From Alphaproteobacteria bacterium (GTDB lineage Bacteria > Pseudomonadota > Alphaproteobacteria > UBA7985 > JAUIBT01), in contig JAUIBT010000011.1 in NCBI GenBank assembly GCA_030428255.1, positions 47,396 to 111,395 of the forward strand: a stretch of DNA of 64,000 nucleotides. Reading direction: 5' to 3'. The translations under genes and the position numbers were made by a program. Numbering within the stretch: the stretch's first letter is position 1; each line of letters starts with the position of its first letter. The notes below the pieces were generated by a model, which worked only from the letters and a program-made list of their open reading frames with translations, was not told the DNA's origin and made no database searches. Below, one piece after another: positions 43,995 through 53,649 of the stretch.

Positions 43995-45841
43995 GAGAAG
44001 ATCGAGGCTCCTTGATCGGCAGGGCCAACTGCCGCGCGGAAGGGCGCGAACAGCTCGCGGCCCAGGCCGAATCCTGAGTGCGCCAAATGCGCGGGTTTTT
44101 CAAGAGGGCGTTGCGCCAGGCTCGCGGCGTCGGTCAAGACGCTGAGCGTGCCCGTCTCGGCGTCCAAGCGTACCAGGTCGCCGTCAGCTAAGCGCGCGAT
44201 CAAGCCGCCATCCAGCGCTTCGGGGGTGACGTGGATCGCGGCAGGCACCTTACCTGAAGCACCCGACATGCGCCCGTCGGTGACCAGCGCCACCTTGAAG
44301 CCCAGATTTTGCAGCACCGACAGCGCGGGCGTCAGCTTGTGCAGCTCGGGCATGCCATTGGCTTTGGGGCCTTGATAGCGCAGCACCACCACTACGTCGC
44401 GGTGAAGCTCGCCTGCTTGGTAGGCCGCCAGCACCTCGTCTTGATCGCTGAAGACGGCGCAAGGAGCCTCGATGATCCAACGCTCGCGCTCGACAGCCGA
44501 GATTTTGATGATCGCTCGGCCCAAATTGCCGTCCAACAAGCGCAGGCCGCCTTCGGGCTGGAAGGCCTTGGCGACGGGTCGCACCACCTCTTCATCGCCG
44601 CTGGCCGTGGCCACAGGCGTATAGGCCAGCTTGCCGTCAGTATCCAAGCTGGCGCGTTGTTGCAGGTGCTCCAGGCCCTGGCCCATGTTGGTGCGCGCAT
44701 CGCCATGCAGCAAGCCTGCTTGCACCAGCTCGCGGATCAAGAAGGGCAAGCCGCCCGCCTCTTCCATAGCGTTTACGTCGGCCTGGCCGTTGGGGTAGAC
44801 GCGGGTCAACAGCGGGGTCAGTTTGGACAGAGCGTCCATGTCGTCCCAGGTGATGAGAATGCCCGCCGCGCGCGCAACCGCGATCCAATGGATGGTGTGG
44901 TTGGTCGAACCGCCGGTGGCCAACAGCATGACCAGCGCGTTGACGATGGAGCGTTCGTCGATCACCTGGCTGATGGGGCGGAAGTTCTCGCCCAGCCCAG
45001 AGATATCGACAGCAACACGGGTCGCTTCTTCGGTCAAAGCCTGGCGCAAGGGCGCGTTGGGATGAATGAAGGCCGAGCCCGGCACGTGCAGGCCCATGAC
45101 CTCGACCAGCGCTTGGTTGGAGTTGGCCGTGCCGTAGAAGGTACAGGTGCCTGCTGAGTGGTAGGACTTGCTCTCGGCTTCCAGCAGCTCGGCCTTGCCG
45201 ATCTTGCCTTGGGCGTATTCTTCGCGCACGCGGGCCTTTTCTTTGTTGGGCAGGCCCGAGGGCATAGGGCCAGCGGGCACAAATACCGCTGGCAAGTGGC
45301 CAAAGGTCAGGGCAGCGATCAGCAGGCCTGGGACGATCTTATCGCAAATTCCCAGATAGAGCGCGGCGTCGAACATGTTGTGCGATAGGCCGACCGAGGC
45401 TCCCAGCGCGATGGTATCGCGGCTAAACAGCGACAGCTCCATGCCAGGCTGGCCTTGGGTCACGCCATCGCACATGGCAGGCACGCCGCCCGCGACTTGA
45501 GCGACAGCGCCCAGGGCTTGGGCCTTGGCCTTGATGATGTCGGGGTAGCCCGCATAGGGCTGGTGGGCCGACAGCATGTCGTTGTAGGCGGTGATGATGC
45601 CCAGGTTCGGGGCCTGCTTGCCAGCCAGGCGCTTTTTGTCGTCCAGGCCGCAGGCGGCAAAGCCGTGGGCCAGGTTTCCGCAGGACAGAACTTGGCGGTT
45701 GGGGCCTTCAGAAATGGCAGTGGCCATGCGCGACAGGTAGTCTTGGCGACTAGCCATCGAGCGCTCGATGATGGTCTGCGTGATGGCAGCGATTTCAGGA
45801 CGGACAGAAGGACGGTCAGAAGTGGGACGGTCAGTAGACAT
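43991..45841 (-). CDS. edd: 6-Phosphogluconate dehydratase
   Basis: 616 residues from ATG 45841, which overlaps the pgl stop in TAATG. IlvD/Edd-family iron-sulfur dehydratase: [69 protein letters not shown] and [19 protein letters not shown]. It turns 6-phosphogluconate into KDPG in the Entner-Doudoroff path. The dehydratase cysteines (FeS ligands) are conserved. The aldolase eda is not in the window. Confidence 0.96.
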   Translation of the reverse strand: MSTDRPTSDRPSVRPEIAAITQTIIERSMASRQDYLSRMATAISEGPNRQVLSCGNLAHGFAACGLDDKKRLAGKQAPNLGIITAYNDMLSAHQPYAGYPDIIKAKAQALGAVAQVAGGVPAMCDGVTQGQPGMELSLFSRDTIALGASVGLSHNMFDAALYLGICDKIVPGLLIAALTFGHLPAVFVPAGPMPSGLPNKEKARVREEYAQGKIGKAELLEAESKSYHSAGTCTFYGTANSNQALVEVMGLHVPGSAFIHPNAPLRQALTEEATRVAVDISGLGENFRPISQVIDERSIVNALVMLLATGGSTNHTIHWIAVARAAGILITWDDMDALSKLTPLLTRVYPNGQADVNAMEEAGGLPFLIRELVQAGLLHGDARTNMGQGLEHLQQRASLDTDGKLAYTPVATASGDEEVVRPVAKAFQPEGGLRLLDGNLGRAIIKISAVERERWIIEAPCAVFSDQDEVLAAYQAGELHRDVVVVLRYQGPKANGMPELHKLTPALSVLQNLGFKVALVTDGRMSGASGKVPAAIHVTPEALDGGLIARLADGDLVRLDAETGTLSVLTDAASLAQRPLEKPAHLAHSGFGLGRELFAPFRAAVGPADQGASIFS

Positions 45842-46530
45842 TAGGGACACCAATAAACGTACAGCGTTTTGCTGGGGTGATTGATAAAGGCGGCAATGGG
45901 CGCGGCGATGGGGTCGGCACCCTTGGCGGCCTCGTAGACGGCGCGCTTAGCGACGCCTTCGATGTGCAGATACCAGCGGTCCAACTTGGCTAGGCCCGCC
46001 AGGGTCCAGGTCAGGCGCTGGTGGGGCGCATCGACCGGTTGGTTGAGCGCGAAATCCTTGGGGTTGGCCGGGTCGAGCAAGGCCGCCGTGGTCTCAAGAT
46101 TGGGGAAGATTGAAGCCGTGTGCGCATCGCCGCCCATGCCCAAGACCGCCAAGCCGGGGCCTTGGCTCAGCGCCTGGGTGTAGGCTGCCAGGGCGGCTGC
46201 GGGATCAACCGGATCATACATGGGCAGGGCTTGACCCAGGCCCGCCATCAGGTGTTCGTTCAGCAGGCTTAGGTTTGAATCGGGGTGGTCGGGCGCAACG
46301 CAGCGCTCGTCCACCAAGCCGATGTTGGCCAGGGCAATCGGCGAGGGCTCGCGGCCATTCAGCTCTTCGAACAAGGGCTTGGGCGTTGAGCCGCCCGAGA
46401 ACAAAATCAGCGGGCGGCCTGAGGTGTTGGGCGCGTCCGGATCAACCTCAGCAAAGATGAAATCTTCGATTTCGTCTGCCAGGCTGGCGATCATCTCGGC
46501 GCGATCAGAAAAGAAATGCTCTTCGATCAT
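45841..46530 (-). CDS. pgl: 6-Phosphogluconolactonase
   Basis: 229 residues from ATG 46530, overlapping the zwf stop in ATGA; an upstream GTG-type start at 46551 is less likely. The DevB/Pgl family is shown by [49 protein letters not shown] and [13 protein letters not shown]. It hydrolyses the lactone made by Zwf. The stop shares bases with the edd start, so the two are translationally coupled. Confidence 0.94.
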   Translation of the reverse strand: MIEEHFFSDRAEMIASLADEIEDFIFAEVDPDAPNTSGRPLILFSGGSTPKPLFEELNGREPSPIALANIGLVDERCVAPDHPDSNLSLLNEHLMAGLGQALPMYDPVDPAAALAAYTQALSQGPGLAVLGMGGDAHTASIFPNLETTAALLDPANPKDFALNQPVDAPHQRLTWTLAGLAKLDRWYLHIEGVAKRAVYEAAKGADPIAAPIAAFINHPSKTLYVYWCP

Positions 46531-48017
46531 GCCGGAGCCTCTTCGTGCCAACGGTTATTATCTTTATAGATCATATAGTTGGAGTCCAGCGGTCCCCAGC
46601 TTCCAGCCGCATAGGGGCGCGGCTTGTCGCTGCTGTCCTGCCAATGGGTCAGCAAAGGACCCATCCACTGCCAGGCGGCTTCCACCTCATCGCGGCGCAT
46701 GAACAAGGTCGAGTTGCCCCGCACCACGTCCAGCAACAAGCGCTCGTAGGCGTCGGGGAAGTGCAGGTCGAACTCCTTTTGGAACGACAGATCCAGCTTG
46801 GCTTGCCGCAAACGCATGCCGCCGGGGCCTGGGTCTTTGGTCATCAGCTCCAGCGAGACGCCTTCGTCGGGTTGCAAGCGCAGCACTAGGCGATTGGGCT
46901 GCAACTGGGTGGCGGTAATGGTCTCATCGAACACCGAGTGCGCCACGTTTTTGAACTGAATAACGATCTCTGAATGGCGGCTGGCCAGGCGTTTGCCGGT
47001 GCGCAGGTAGAAGGGCACGCCCTTCCAGCGCCAGTTATCGACGTAGGTGCGCAGCGCGACAAAGGTCTCGGTGCGGCTGTCCGCGCCCAGTTCCTCCAGG
47101 TAGCCTGGCACTTCTTGGCTGCCGATGTTGCCTTTTTCGTACTGGCCAAAGACAACATCGTTGCTGATGGTATTGCCCCAGGGGCGCAGCGCGCGCAGTA
47201 CCTTCAGCTTTTCATCGCGCAGCATGTCTTGTTCCAGTTGCGAGGGCGGCTCCATGGCCACCAAGCACAAGAGTTGCAACAGGTGGTTTTGCACCATATC
47301 GCGCATGGCACCGTAGCGGTCATAGTAGCCTGCGCGCTCACCCAGGCCGACGGTCTCGGCGACGGTGATCTGCACGTGGTCGATATAGTCGGCGTCCCAG
47401 ACGTGGGTGAAAAGGATGTTGGAAAAGCGCAGGGCGGCCAGGTTCTGAACGGTCTCTTTGCCCAGGTAGTGGTCGATGCGGTAGATTTGGTTTTCTTCGA
47501 AGTGCGCGCGCACTTGGTCATCGATCTGCTGGAAGGTTTCCAGATCGCGCCCCACGGGCTTTTCCAGCACGATGCGCGCGCCATTTTCATGCAGCCCGTG
47601 GGCATGTAAATTGGCGGCAGTCTGGCCGAACAAGCTGGGGGCCATGGCCAGGTAATAAACCCGGATGGCGTCGGGCTCATGATCCAAGATGTCCCTGAGG
47701 CGCGCAAAGTCCTCAGTCTTGGTGACATCCATGCGCAGGTAGTCCAGGCGCTCGGCAAAGCGTTCCCAAGCGGCTTCGGGGAATTGCGGGCCCAGGTATT
47801 CGCGGCAGTGGGCCTTGACCTGATCGACAAAGGCCTGGCGGTCGCCGTCGTGGCGTGCGGCGCCGAAAATCCGGGCCTTGGCAGGCAATTGCCCATCAGC
47901 GTCGCGCTGAAGCAAGGAGGGGTAGAGCTTGCGCAAAGCAAGGTCACCTGTGCCGCCAAACACCAGGTAGTCGAAAGGATCGACGGGAATGATACGCGCT
48001 GAGGAGGCTTGATTCAT
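46527..48017 (-). CDS. zwf: Glucose-6-phosphate 1-dehydrogenase
   Basis: 496 residues. NADP-binding LVFGGTGDLALRKLYPSL near residue 17, the substrate/catalytic motif RIDHYLGKETVQNL with the histidine, and LFTHVWDADYIDHVQITVAE. It starts the Entner-Doudoroff operon and precedes pgl with a four-base overlap. The upstream region contains hairpins that may regulate it. Confidence 0.97.
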   Translation of the reverse strand: MNQASSARIIPVDPFDYLVFGGTGDLALRKLYPSLLQRDADGQLPAKARIFGAARHDGDRQAFVDQVKAHCREYLGPQFPEAAWERFAERLDYLRMDVTKTEDFARLRDILDHEPDAIRVYYLAMAPSLFGQTAANLHAHGLHENGARIVLEKPVGRDLETFQQIDDQVRAHFEENQIYRIDHYLGKETVQNLAALRFSNILFTHVWDADYIDHVQITVAETVGLGERAGYYDRYGAMRDMVQNHLLQLLCLVAMEPPSQLEQDMLRDEKLKVLRALRPWGNTISNDVVFGQYEKGNIGSQEVPGYLEELGADSRTETFVALRTYVDNWRWKGVPFYLRTGKRLASRHSEIVIQFKNVAHSVFDETITATQLQPNRLVLRLQPDEGVSLELMTKDPGPGGMRLRQAKLDLSFQKEFDLHFPDAYERLLLDVVRGNSTLFMRRDEVEAAWQWMGPLLTHWQDSSDKPRPYAAGSWGPLDSNYMIYKDNNRWHEEAPA

Positions 48018-48053
48018 GATGGTATTCTAGCTGCGTTTTAGGGAAGGAACCCT

Positions 48054-48087
48054 GCTCTCACCGGAGAGCAAGCGTTCGCATTCGAAC
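48054..48087. promoter_or_regulatory. Inverted repeats upstream of zwf
   Basis: Two perfect dyads: GCTCTC-ACCG-GAGAGC (48054-48069) and GTTCG-CATT-CGAAC (48074-48087), 37 and 57 bases upstream of the zwf start. The second looks like a regulator operator, the first like a leader hairpin. No HexR-like motif is obvious. Confidence 0.45.
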
Positions 48088-48243
48088 AAAAAATGTTGTT
48101 AAATGAAAATAAGCGGGGGCGCAACAGTGGAATATTGCCGCCACAACGTCAGGAACCGCGCCATTTTCGCTCAGCACTTTGTCAGTGATGTGTCACGTTT
48201 GGTCTGCCAGTCGCCTCGTGCGGCTCGCCGCCGAACAAATTGC

Positions 48244-48362
48244 TTAGAGCAGGTTTCGTTGAAATGCAGTCACTCAACGCGCTCTAACGATATGATTTTG
48301 AAGCAAATGCGGACCGAACAGCTTTGGCACGATCGAGGGCGATTGCTTGGGCTTTGCTCTAA
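48244..48362. repeat. Possible intergenic mosaic/palindromic element
   Basis: Bounded by TTAGAGC (48244-48250) and its complement GCTCTAA (48281-48287), with an inner dyad CGTTGA/TCAACG. A second GCTCTAA lies at 48356-48362. Similar TTAGAGC...GCTCTAA elements are widespread as dispersed palindromes in alphaproteobacterial intergenic DNA. The rest of the 341-base gap holds no supported gene. Confidence 0.45.
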
Positions 48363-48994
48363 GTGCCGCCGGACAAGGTGGCCGCGCCATAGAAGCGCCA
48401 CAAGAACAGGCTGCCCGCCGAACGGTAGGGGCGCCAATGTTCGATCAGCGGAGCGGACAGCTTGCGGCTCTTGGGGCGTTCGTCCAGCCCCATCAGGTGT
48501 TGCAGGCCGACTTGCAGCGCCAGGTCGTCAGCGGGCCAAACATCGCGGCGGCCCAAAGCGAACATGAGATAGATTTCAGCACTCCAACGGCCAAAGCCCT
48601 TCAGCGCTGTGATGCGTTCAACCACGGCTTCATCGTCCAGCCTGGGCCACTCCTCCATGGCCAGGCTGCCATCCAGGGCGGCGCGCGCCAGGCCGTGGGT
48701 ATAGGTCACCTTTTGGCGCGACAGGCCCAAAGCGCGCAGATCATCTTCGCTCAACGCCAACAAGGATTGGGGGCTGGGCTCCTCGCCCACGGCATCAAAG
48801 ACGCGCTTGGAGATACTGGCGGCGGCCTTGGTCGAAAGCTGTTGGGCGATGATGATGCGCAGCAAGGTAGACAAGCGGTGCGGGCGCTGGCGCGCTTCGG
48901 GCAGGCCAAGATCGGGCAGATGGCGTGCAACTTGCGGGCAGAGCTGAGCCAGGCTCTCTAGGTCGCGCTCAACGGCAGTTTGATCAAAGGTCAC
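48359..48994 (-). CDS. DNA-3-methyladenine glycosylase II family (AlkA-like HhH-GPD)
   Basis: 211 residues. Helix-hairpin-helix and catalytic region: ITALKGFGRWSAEIYLMFAL with the aspartate in VWPADDLALQVGL. These glycosylases excise alkylated purines. The start is GTG 48994, one base after the extensin-family gene stop, suggesting cotranscription with the envelope genes upstream, although the function is unrelated. Confidence 0.92.
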   Translation of the reverse strand: MTFDQTAVERDLESLAQLCPQVARHLPDLGLPEARQRPHRLSTLLRIIIAQQLSTKAAASISKRVFDAVGEEPSPQSLLALSEDDLRALGLSRQKVTYTHGLARAALDGSLAMEEWPRLDDEAVVERITALKGFGRWSAEIYLMFALGRRDVWPADDLALQVGLQHLMGLDERPKSRKLSAPLIEHWRPYRSAGSLFLWRFYGAATLSGGT

Positions 48995-48995
48995 T

Positions 48996-50444
48996 TTACA
49001 GCTCGCATTGTTTCCAACGGCCCATGTCGATGTGCAGGTGGTTGGCGTGTGCCTTGTTCGAGTGCGGCGTCAAGACCAGCTTGAAGGCTTGGCAGGCGCT
49101 CTTGGTAATGGCGTACCAGATTTGGCGCTTGGCGGCGGTGGCCGGGTCGTTGCTCGCATCAAGGGATAGGCTCGGGCGCTGAGACTTGGGTGCCATCTCC
49201 ATGGGCTGCATTGAGGCCCAATCCAGGTGATCGCCCCAATCGCGCTCCACATTCATACTCAAATCGTTGCTGGTCTCGATGCCTGCCAGATCCAAGGCGT
49301 TGCCCAAAGCGTGCTCAGACAAGCGGCCTTTTGAGCGAAAGCTGCAACGGTAGGCCGAATAGTGGCGAATGGCCGTCAGTTGACCGCCGGTGCTGCGCGC
49401 AACGGTTCGGCTCAGGTCGCCTTCGACCCAGTTGACCAAGCGCTTGGCATAGCCGCAATTGAGTTTCGCTGCGGGCTTTAGCGTGACCGATCCGATGCTA
49501 TGCAACTCGACGCCATCGCTCATGCCGCAACCCTTGTCGGTTTGAAAGGGGTCGATGGGTTTGAAAACCACATTCAGGCGGGCCAAGTCGCGCAAGCATT
49601 TGTCGTCAGAGGCGGGCAAGGGGTTGGTCACCAAAGGGCGTTCGCCGCTGGTACCGCTGGCGGGTCGGCTGCCCGGTTGAGGCGGTTCTGGTGCTTTGGC
49701 GATGCGCCGGGTCTGCTTGACGCGAATCTGGTTGGCGCTGGGGTCGAGCATATCAACAAAGCGGCGTGCGGCGCGTTGCACCGGGTCTTTGGGCAAGGGG
49801 CGCTGCTTGGTGACATAGACCACCTCAACCAGGGCTTCATCGCCGTCTTGGCTGGCAAAGGCGACTTGATCCAAGTCTTTATCCGCAGGGATTGGCGCGC
49901 TGGCCGGATCAACGCTTGCGGCGGCCTGCAGGCTTGTTTGGGTGGCCAGGGCTGGTGACTTGGGCTGCAAGCCGACCAAGGCGGCGACGGCCAAAGGCTT
50001 GGGCTGCGGCAGGGGCAGCGCTGCGTTCCCGGCAGCCTGGACGGCCGCTTCGCTGGCTTCAAAACTTAGGGCTTCAGGCGACGGGTCTGGCGAGCGCTGG
50101 ACGGTCGCCGGGGCCTGCGGAGCCGCGCTTGCGGGGGGCGTGGGCCTTGCGGTCTCGTCCTCGTCTGGCAACAACAAGACCAAGGCAGGCGCACGCTTGG
50201 CGGCGGGCAAGGGGATCTGCACCAGGCTCCAGATGCGCAACCGCAGCGGCTTGGGCGGTGGCGGCGTCAGCAGCGTTCCCAGCACATTGACCGGCTCAAG
50301 GCCCTGTGACATGTCCTGGGCGGCCGCGGGACCAGGCACCATAAGAGCGCTGAGGCTCGCCAGGACGGCGCCCAACGTCAGGGCTGTCAGCGAGCGGAAG
50401 CCCGGGGCCTGCTTGGTGACCTGGTGTGCGAATTGACTTGGCAA
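48996..50444 (-). CDS. Extensin-family (DUF882-like) exported protein
   Basis: 482 residues from TTG 50444, with a signal peptide (LTALTLGAVLASLSALMVPG, cleavage after AAA-Q), a long low-complexity Pro/Ala/Gln-rich middle (about 60-280) and a C-terminal extensin-like domain: NCGYAKRLVNWVEGD, SAYRCSFRSKGRLSEHALGN, ALDLAGIETSND and ANHLHIDMGRWKQCEL. The HxLxxAxD and HxHxD-like residues recall zinc D,D-carboxypeptidase folds, so a peptidoglycan role in the periplasm is likely. The start codon is weak; a later start would still keep the signal. Confidence 0.85.
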   Translation of the reverse strand: MPSQFAHQVTKQAPGFRSLTALTLGAVLASLSALMVPGPAAAQDMSQGLEPVNVLGTLLTPPPPKPLRLRIWSLVQIPLPAAKRAPALVLLLPDEDETARPTPPASAAPQAPATVQRSPDPSPEALSFEASEAAVQAAGNAALPLPQPKPLAVAALVGLQPKSPALATQTSLQAAASVDPASAPIPADKDLDQVAFASQDGDEALVEVVYVTKQRPLPKDPVQRAARRFVDMLDPSANQIRVKQTRRIAKAPEPPQPGSRPASGTSGERPLVTNPLPASDDKCLRDLARLNVVFKPIDPFQTDKGCGMSDGVELHSIGSVTLKPAAKLNCGYAKRLVNWVEGDLSRTVARSTGGQLTAIRHYSAYRCSFRSKGRLSEHALGNALDLAGIETSNDLSMNVERDWGDHLDWASMQPMEMAPKSQRPSLSLDASNDPATAAKRQIWYAITKSACQAFKLVLTPHSNKAHANHLHIDMGRWKQCEL

Positions 50445-50532
50445 AGTCCCTGCCTTTCACGCTTGCGATGCCGAGCATCCGGGCTGGTCTGGCTTGCTCC
50501 GGACGGATGGCGAGGTCTCTTGTGCTCGCTTG

Positions 50533-51333
50533 CTAGGCGCGCGATTTCCAGCCTTGCCGAAAAAAGGCGGCCAGAATGAGATACAAGATCTTTGTACCCG
50601 CTCTGAACGAACCCCACAAGTTGCCGCTTACTTTAGAGCGACCCTTGCGCCGGCAGGCGTAAGGCAGCGCAATTTCGCGCCACCGCAGGTTCGATTGGGC
50701 GGCCTTGATCTGCATTTCAACCGTCCAGCCGTAGTTGCGGTCCGCCATGCCAAGCTGTTGATAAGTCTGCCAGCGGATCGCGCGAAAAGGCCCCAAATCG
50801 GCAAAGGCGTGCCCCCAGATCAAGCGAATGAGGCCGCCCGCGAGCCAGGAGCCAAAGCGCTGCGGACCACTGAGGGCGCCCGCTTCGGCCAAGGGCAGGC
50901 GGTTGGCCAAGGTCAGCTCGGCTTCGCCCGCCAGAATCGGGGCAAGCAGAAGCGGCAGGCCTGCCGGATCGTCGGCCAGGTCGGCGTCGAGGAAGACTAG
51001 AATATCAGGCGGCTCATTGTGAGCCAGCCAGGCAATGGCCGCCAGGCAGGCAGCGCCATAACCACGCTCTGTCTCGTGAACCACCACTGCACCACCTGCG
51101 CGAGCCAGCTCGGCCGTAGCATCGCTCGAGCCATTGTCGCCCACCACCACGCGGTCCACCTGAGCCGGGATCGCGGCCAGCAGCCCCGGCAGGCTCTCGG
51201 CCTCGTTGAAGGCAGGAATGACGATGGCAACGCGCAAGGCGTCGCCGCTGGAAGCGGTATAGGTCATGGCGGAGCTGGGCGAGTCGAACTGAAGTCTTGG
51301 GGGGGGATATGGGGTCTGGAGCCCGGGCGTCAA
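50533..51333 (-). CDS. Family 2 glycosyltransferase
   Basis: GT2 fold with VAIVIPAFNEAESLPGLLAA, VGDNGSSDATAELARAGG, and the DXD-type LVFLDADLADDPAG. The 266-residue form starts at TTG 51333, sharing TTGA with the upstream stop; an ATG at 51267 (244 residues) is the alternative. C-terminal hydrophobic segments suggest a polyprenyl-phosphate sugar transferase. It lies between the GT-C-type gene and the extensin gene, all on the minus strand, and is probably part of an envelope glycan operon. Confidence 0.88.
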   Translation of the reverse strand: MTPGLQTPYPPPRLQFDSPSSAMTYTASSGDALRVAIVIPAFNEAESLPGLLAAIPAQVDRVVVGDNGSSDATAELARAGGAVVVHETERGYGAACLAAIAWLAHNEPPDILVFLDADLADDPAGLPLLLAPILAGEAELTLANRLPLAEAGALSGPQRFGSWLAGGLIRLIWGHAFADLGPFRAIRWQTYQQLGMADRNYGWTVEMQIKAAQSNLRWREIALPYACRRKGRSKVSGNLWGSFRAGTKILYLILAAFFRQGWKSRA

Positions 51334-52823
51334 TGTGCGATCTTAGGCGCAGCCTTAGACCCGAATCTGGGTGCAGCATTGCGCCAGCGCCGCCAGGCCA
51401 GCCAGGCTAGGCCCGCCAATACCGGGGCGAACTCCAACCAAACCAGGGTGCTGTCAAACCAGGCCACCCAATCCTGAGCTTGCGCCTGAAAGCGCCAATA
51501 GTAGAGCGGCAACAGGGCCGTCAAGGCGATCAGCGGCCAAACCGGGCGCAGCATGAGGGCCGGGAAGAGCCAAAGATAGTACCAAGGAAACTGCGTTGGC
51601 GAGGTCAAGAACAGGGCCGCCGAGACCCAAATCATCGCTAGCGCTGGGTCACGAGCCGGCCTGAGCCAGAACCACAGCGCCAGAGCGATGACCAGCAGCG
51701 CCACGCCGTAGCGGGTTAGACGGGCAGCAAGGTCGAGCTGGAGCCCGAGCCCTTGGTGCAGCGCTCCCTTGGCCAGCATGAACAGACTGTCGTTCATCTC
51801 CCAGCGCTGGGCGTAGGCCACCAGGCCTGATTGCGCCGTCCAACCGGCTTGAATACCAACCACCATCGGCCAAAACAGGGCTAGGCAGACTGCCAGCAGG
51901 ATCAGCACTAGCCCGGCGTAGCGCGCGCGGGCGGGCCAACCGCCTTGCTGGGGCCAGGGCAGCAGCGCTGGTGCCAAGACCAGCGGCCAAATCTTGATGC
52001 CTGCCGCTGCCACCAATCCAAGGCCCGCAAGCAAACGCCAGCCGCGCCGCACAGCGATCAGGGCGAGCGCCAAAAAGGGCAGCAAAAACAAATCCATATG
52101 CAGGGAGTTGATGGCCTCTTCAATGACCAAAGGGTTCCACCAATAAAGCGTCAGCCAAAACAACGACTGGCCCCAAATGCGCAACAGCAGGGCAAACAGC
52201 GCCAAGGTCAGCGCGTCCCAAATCAGCATCAAGACTTGAAAGCCGGTCAACGAAAAGGGCGCCAGCCAATGGCTGAGTGCAAACAAGGCTTGAGCCAACG
52301 GTGGGTAGAGGCTGGCCAGCCAGGGATGATTGACGCGATGCAACACAGCCAGCGCCCGCGGATCGGCCTCGACCAGGGCACGTTGGGCGGCCAACACCGG
52401 ATCTTGGCCCAAGGCAAAGCTGGGCGCGATCTTCACCTGTTGCGGCGGCAGGCCGTAGGGGTTGAGGCCGTTAGCACTCAGCGCGCCGTCCCACAGGTAG
52501 CGCCAGGCGTCGTCCTCGAACAAAGGCGCAGAATCGAACCAGGCCAGCCGCATGGCCAGCCCCAAGACCAGCAGCGCCAGCAGTGGCCAGCCGCGTGATA
52601 GCTCGGCTTGGCGGCGGCGCAAGAGCCAAAGGCCCGCGACAAATACCAGCCCCATTGCGGCCAGGCTAGAGGCCAAAGCCCCGGCACGTGCATTGGGCTC
52701 GGGTTGGGCAAAGATCAGATCAACCTGCCAGCGCAAGGCCAAGGTCGCTACGACCAGCCCCAGGCCCCACAGCACGAAGGCCAGGCCAGGTTTGGCGACG
52801 TGCAGCCTAGCGGTTGCTGTCAT
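51330..52823 (-). CDS. Multi-spanning GT-C/GT87-type glycosyltransferase
   Basis: 497 residues, at least nine hydrophobic segments and the loop SAPLFEDDAWRYLWDGALSA near residue 100, with the acidic pair expected in polyprenol-phosphate-sugar dependent GT-C enzymes. HRVNHPWLASLYPPLAQALF and TLYWWNPLVIEEAINS fit mannosyltransferase-like members. It probably uses the lipid-linked sugar made by the adjacent GT2 enzyme on the periplasmic side. It overlaps the DUF547 gene by 17 bases. Confidence 0.82.
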   Translation of the reverse strand: MTATARLHVAKPGLAFVLWGLGLVVATLALRWQVDLIFAQPEPNARAGALASSLAAMGLVFVAGLWLLRRRQAELSRGWPLLALLVLGLAMRLAWFDSAPLFEDDAWRYLWDGALSANGLNPYGLPPQQVKIAPSFALGQDPVLAAQRALVEADPRALAVLHRVNHPWLASLYPPLAQALFALSHWLAPFSLTGFQVLMLIWDALTLALFALLLRIWGQSLFWLTLYWWNPLVIEEAINSLHMDLFLLPFLALALIAVRRGWRLLAGLGLVAAAGIKIWPLVLAPALLPWPQQGGWPARARYAGLVLILLAVCLALFWPMVVGIQAGWTAQSGLVAYAQRWEMNDSLFMLAKGALHQGLGLQLDLAARLTRYGVALLVIALALWFWLRPARDPALAMIWVSAALFLTSPTQFPWYYLWLFPALMLRPVWPLIALTALLPLYYWRFQAQAQDWVAWFDSTLVWLEFAPVLAGLAWLAWRRWRNAAPRFGSKAAPKIAH

Positions 52824-53649
52824 TCAGGCTCCAATCGTAATGATGGCCGCCAATACGGCTCGCTTGCATCAGCAAGAGGCTAAGCTCGGGCTCGGCATAG
52901 CGTTGCAGGTGGGATATGACCGCCGCATCGCTGCCGCCGAAGTCTTCTTGAAACCAATGATAAATCGAAGAGACTTGCAAGCGTCCTGACTTAAAACTGA
53001 CCGCGCGTGGGTGGTTAATGTAGGCCTGTGCGCCTTGGTCCAGCAGGCTGTCTAGGTTCGCCACCGTAAAGGCGCGATCGGCCAGGTTGGGGCAGGAATA
53101 GGAGGCGCAATTAACCGCATAGTGAATCCGGGGGTCGCGGAAACCTGGGCGCAAAATACCGTGCTCCATATGGTCCAGGCTCAGGTGCTGGCCTTCCACA
53201 AAGACGCGCGGCTTTTTCCAAGGACCACCAAAGCCCAATATGCCGTCGATTTGGCGGATCGAGCTGATGGGGTAGGCCTCCAGCACCAGCTTGACGGTCA
53301 GCGCGTTATAAAAGTTGATCCAATAGGCCATGGCCTGCTCGCGGGTCATGAGCGATGGGCGGGCCGCTTCGAGTTGGCTGAGGTAGCTGTCAAGGACACC
53401 CAGCTCGCTGCGCGCCTGATCGTAGTCGAGGCGGGCAATGCCGTCGGCACCCGTGTCGAGGTAGCGCTGTAAGAAGCCGTCCCAAGCGCTGTGGTCAAGG
53501 GTCTGGGGCTGCGCGCCGCTGGGGTGGGCAAAGCGCTCCAGGTCTTGGCCCCAGGCGGCTGCAGGCAGACTAGCAAACAGCCAGAACAAGGCCAAGAGGG
53601 CCATGAGCTTTTGGGCAAGCCTGAGGTCGTTGGGGAAGTATGCGCGCAT
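52807..53649 (-). CDS. DUF547 domain-containing exported protein
   Basis: 280 residues with an N-terminal signal peptide (MALLALFWLFASLPAAAWGQ). DUF547 features: MAYWINFYNALTVKLVLEAY, AVNCASYSCPNLADRAFT, and ISHLQRYAEPELSLLL. Its function is unknown, but it often accompanies cell-envelope or redox genes. First gene of the minus-strand run DUF547, GT-C, GT2, extensin, AlkA. Cysteines in NCASYSC are conserved. Confidence 0.85.
   Translation of the reverse strand: MRAYFPNDLRLAQKLMALLALFWLFASLPAAAWGQDLERFAHPSGAQPQTLDHSAWDGFLQRYLDTGADGIARLDYDQARSELGVLDSYLSQLEAARPSLMTREQAMAYWINFYNALTVKLVLEAYPISSIRQIDGILGFGGPWKKPRVFVEGQHLSLDHMEHGILRPGFRDPRIHYAVNCASYSCPNLADRAFTVANLDSLLDQGAQAYINHPRAVSFKSGRLQVSSIYHWFQEDFGGSDAAVISHLQRYAEPELSLLLMQASRIGGHHYDWSLNDSNR

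Noticed and set aside
44309..45157. 282-codon plus-strand open frame
   Set aside because: Antisense shadow of edd in GC-rich sequence.
48103..48567. 154-codon plus-strand open frame over the zwf-alkA gap
   Set aside because: Runs antisense into alkA, with no recognisable domain; the gap looks like a palindromic element.
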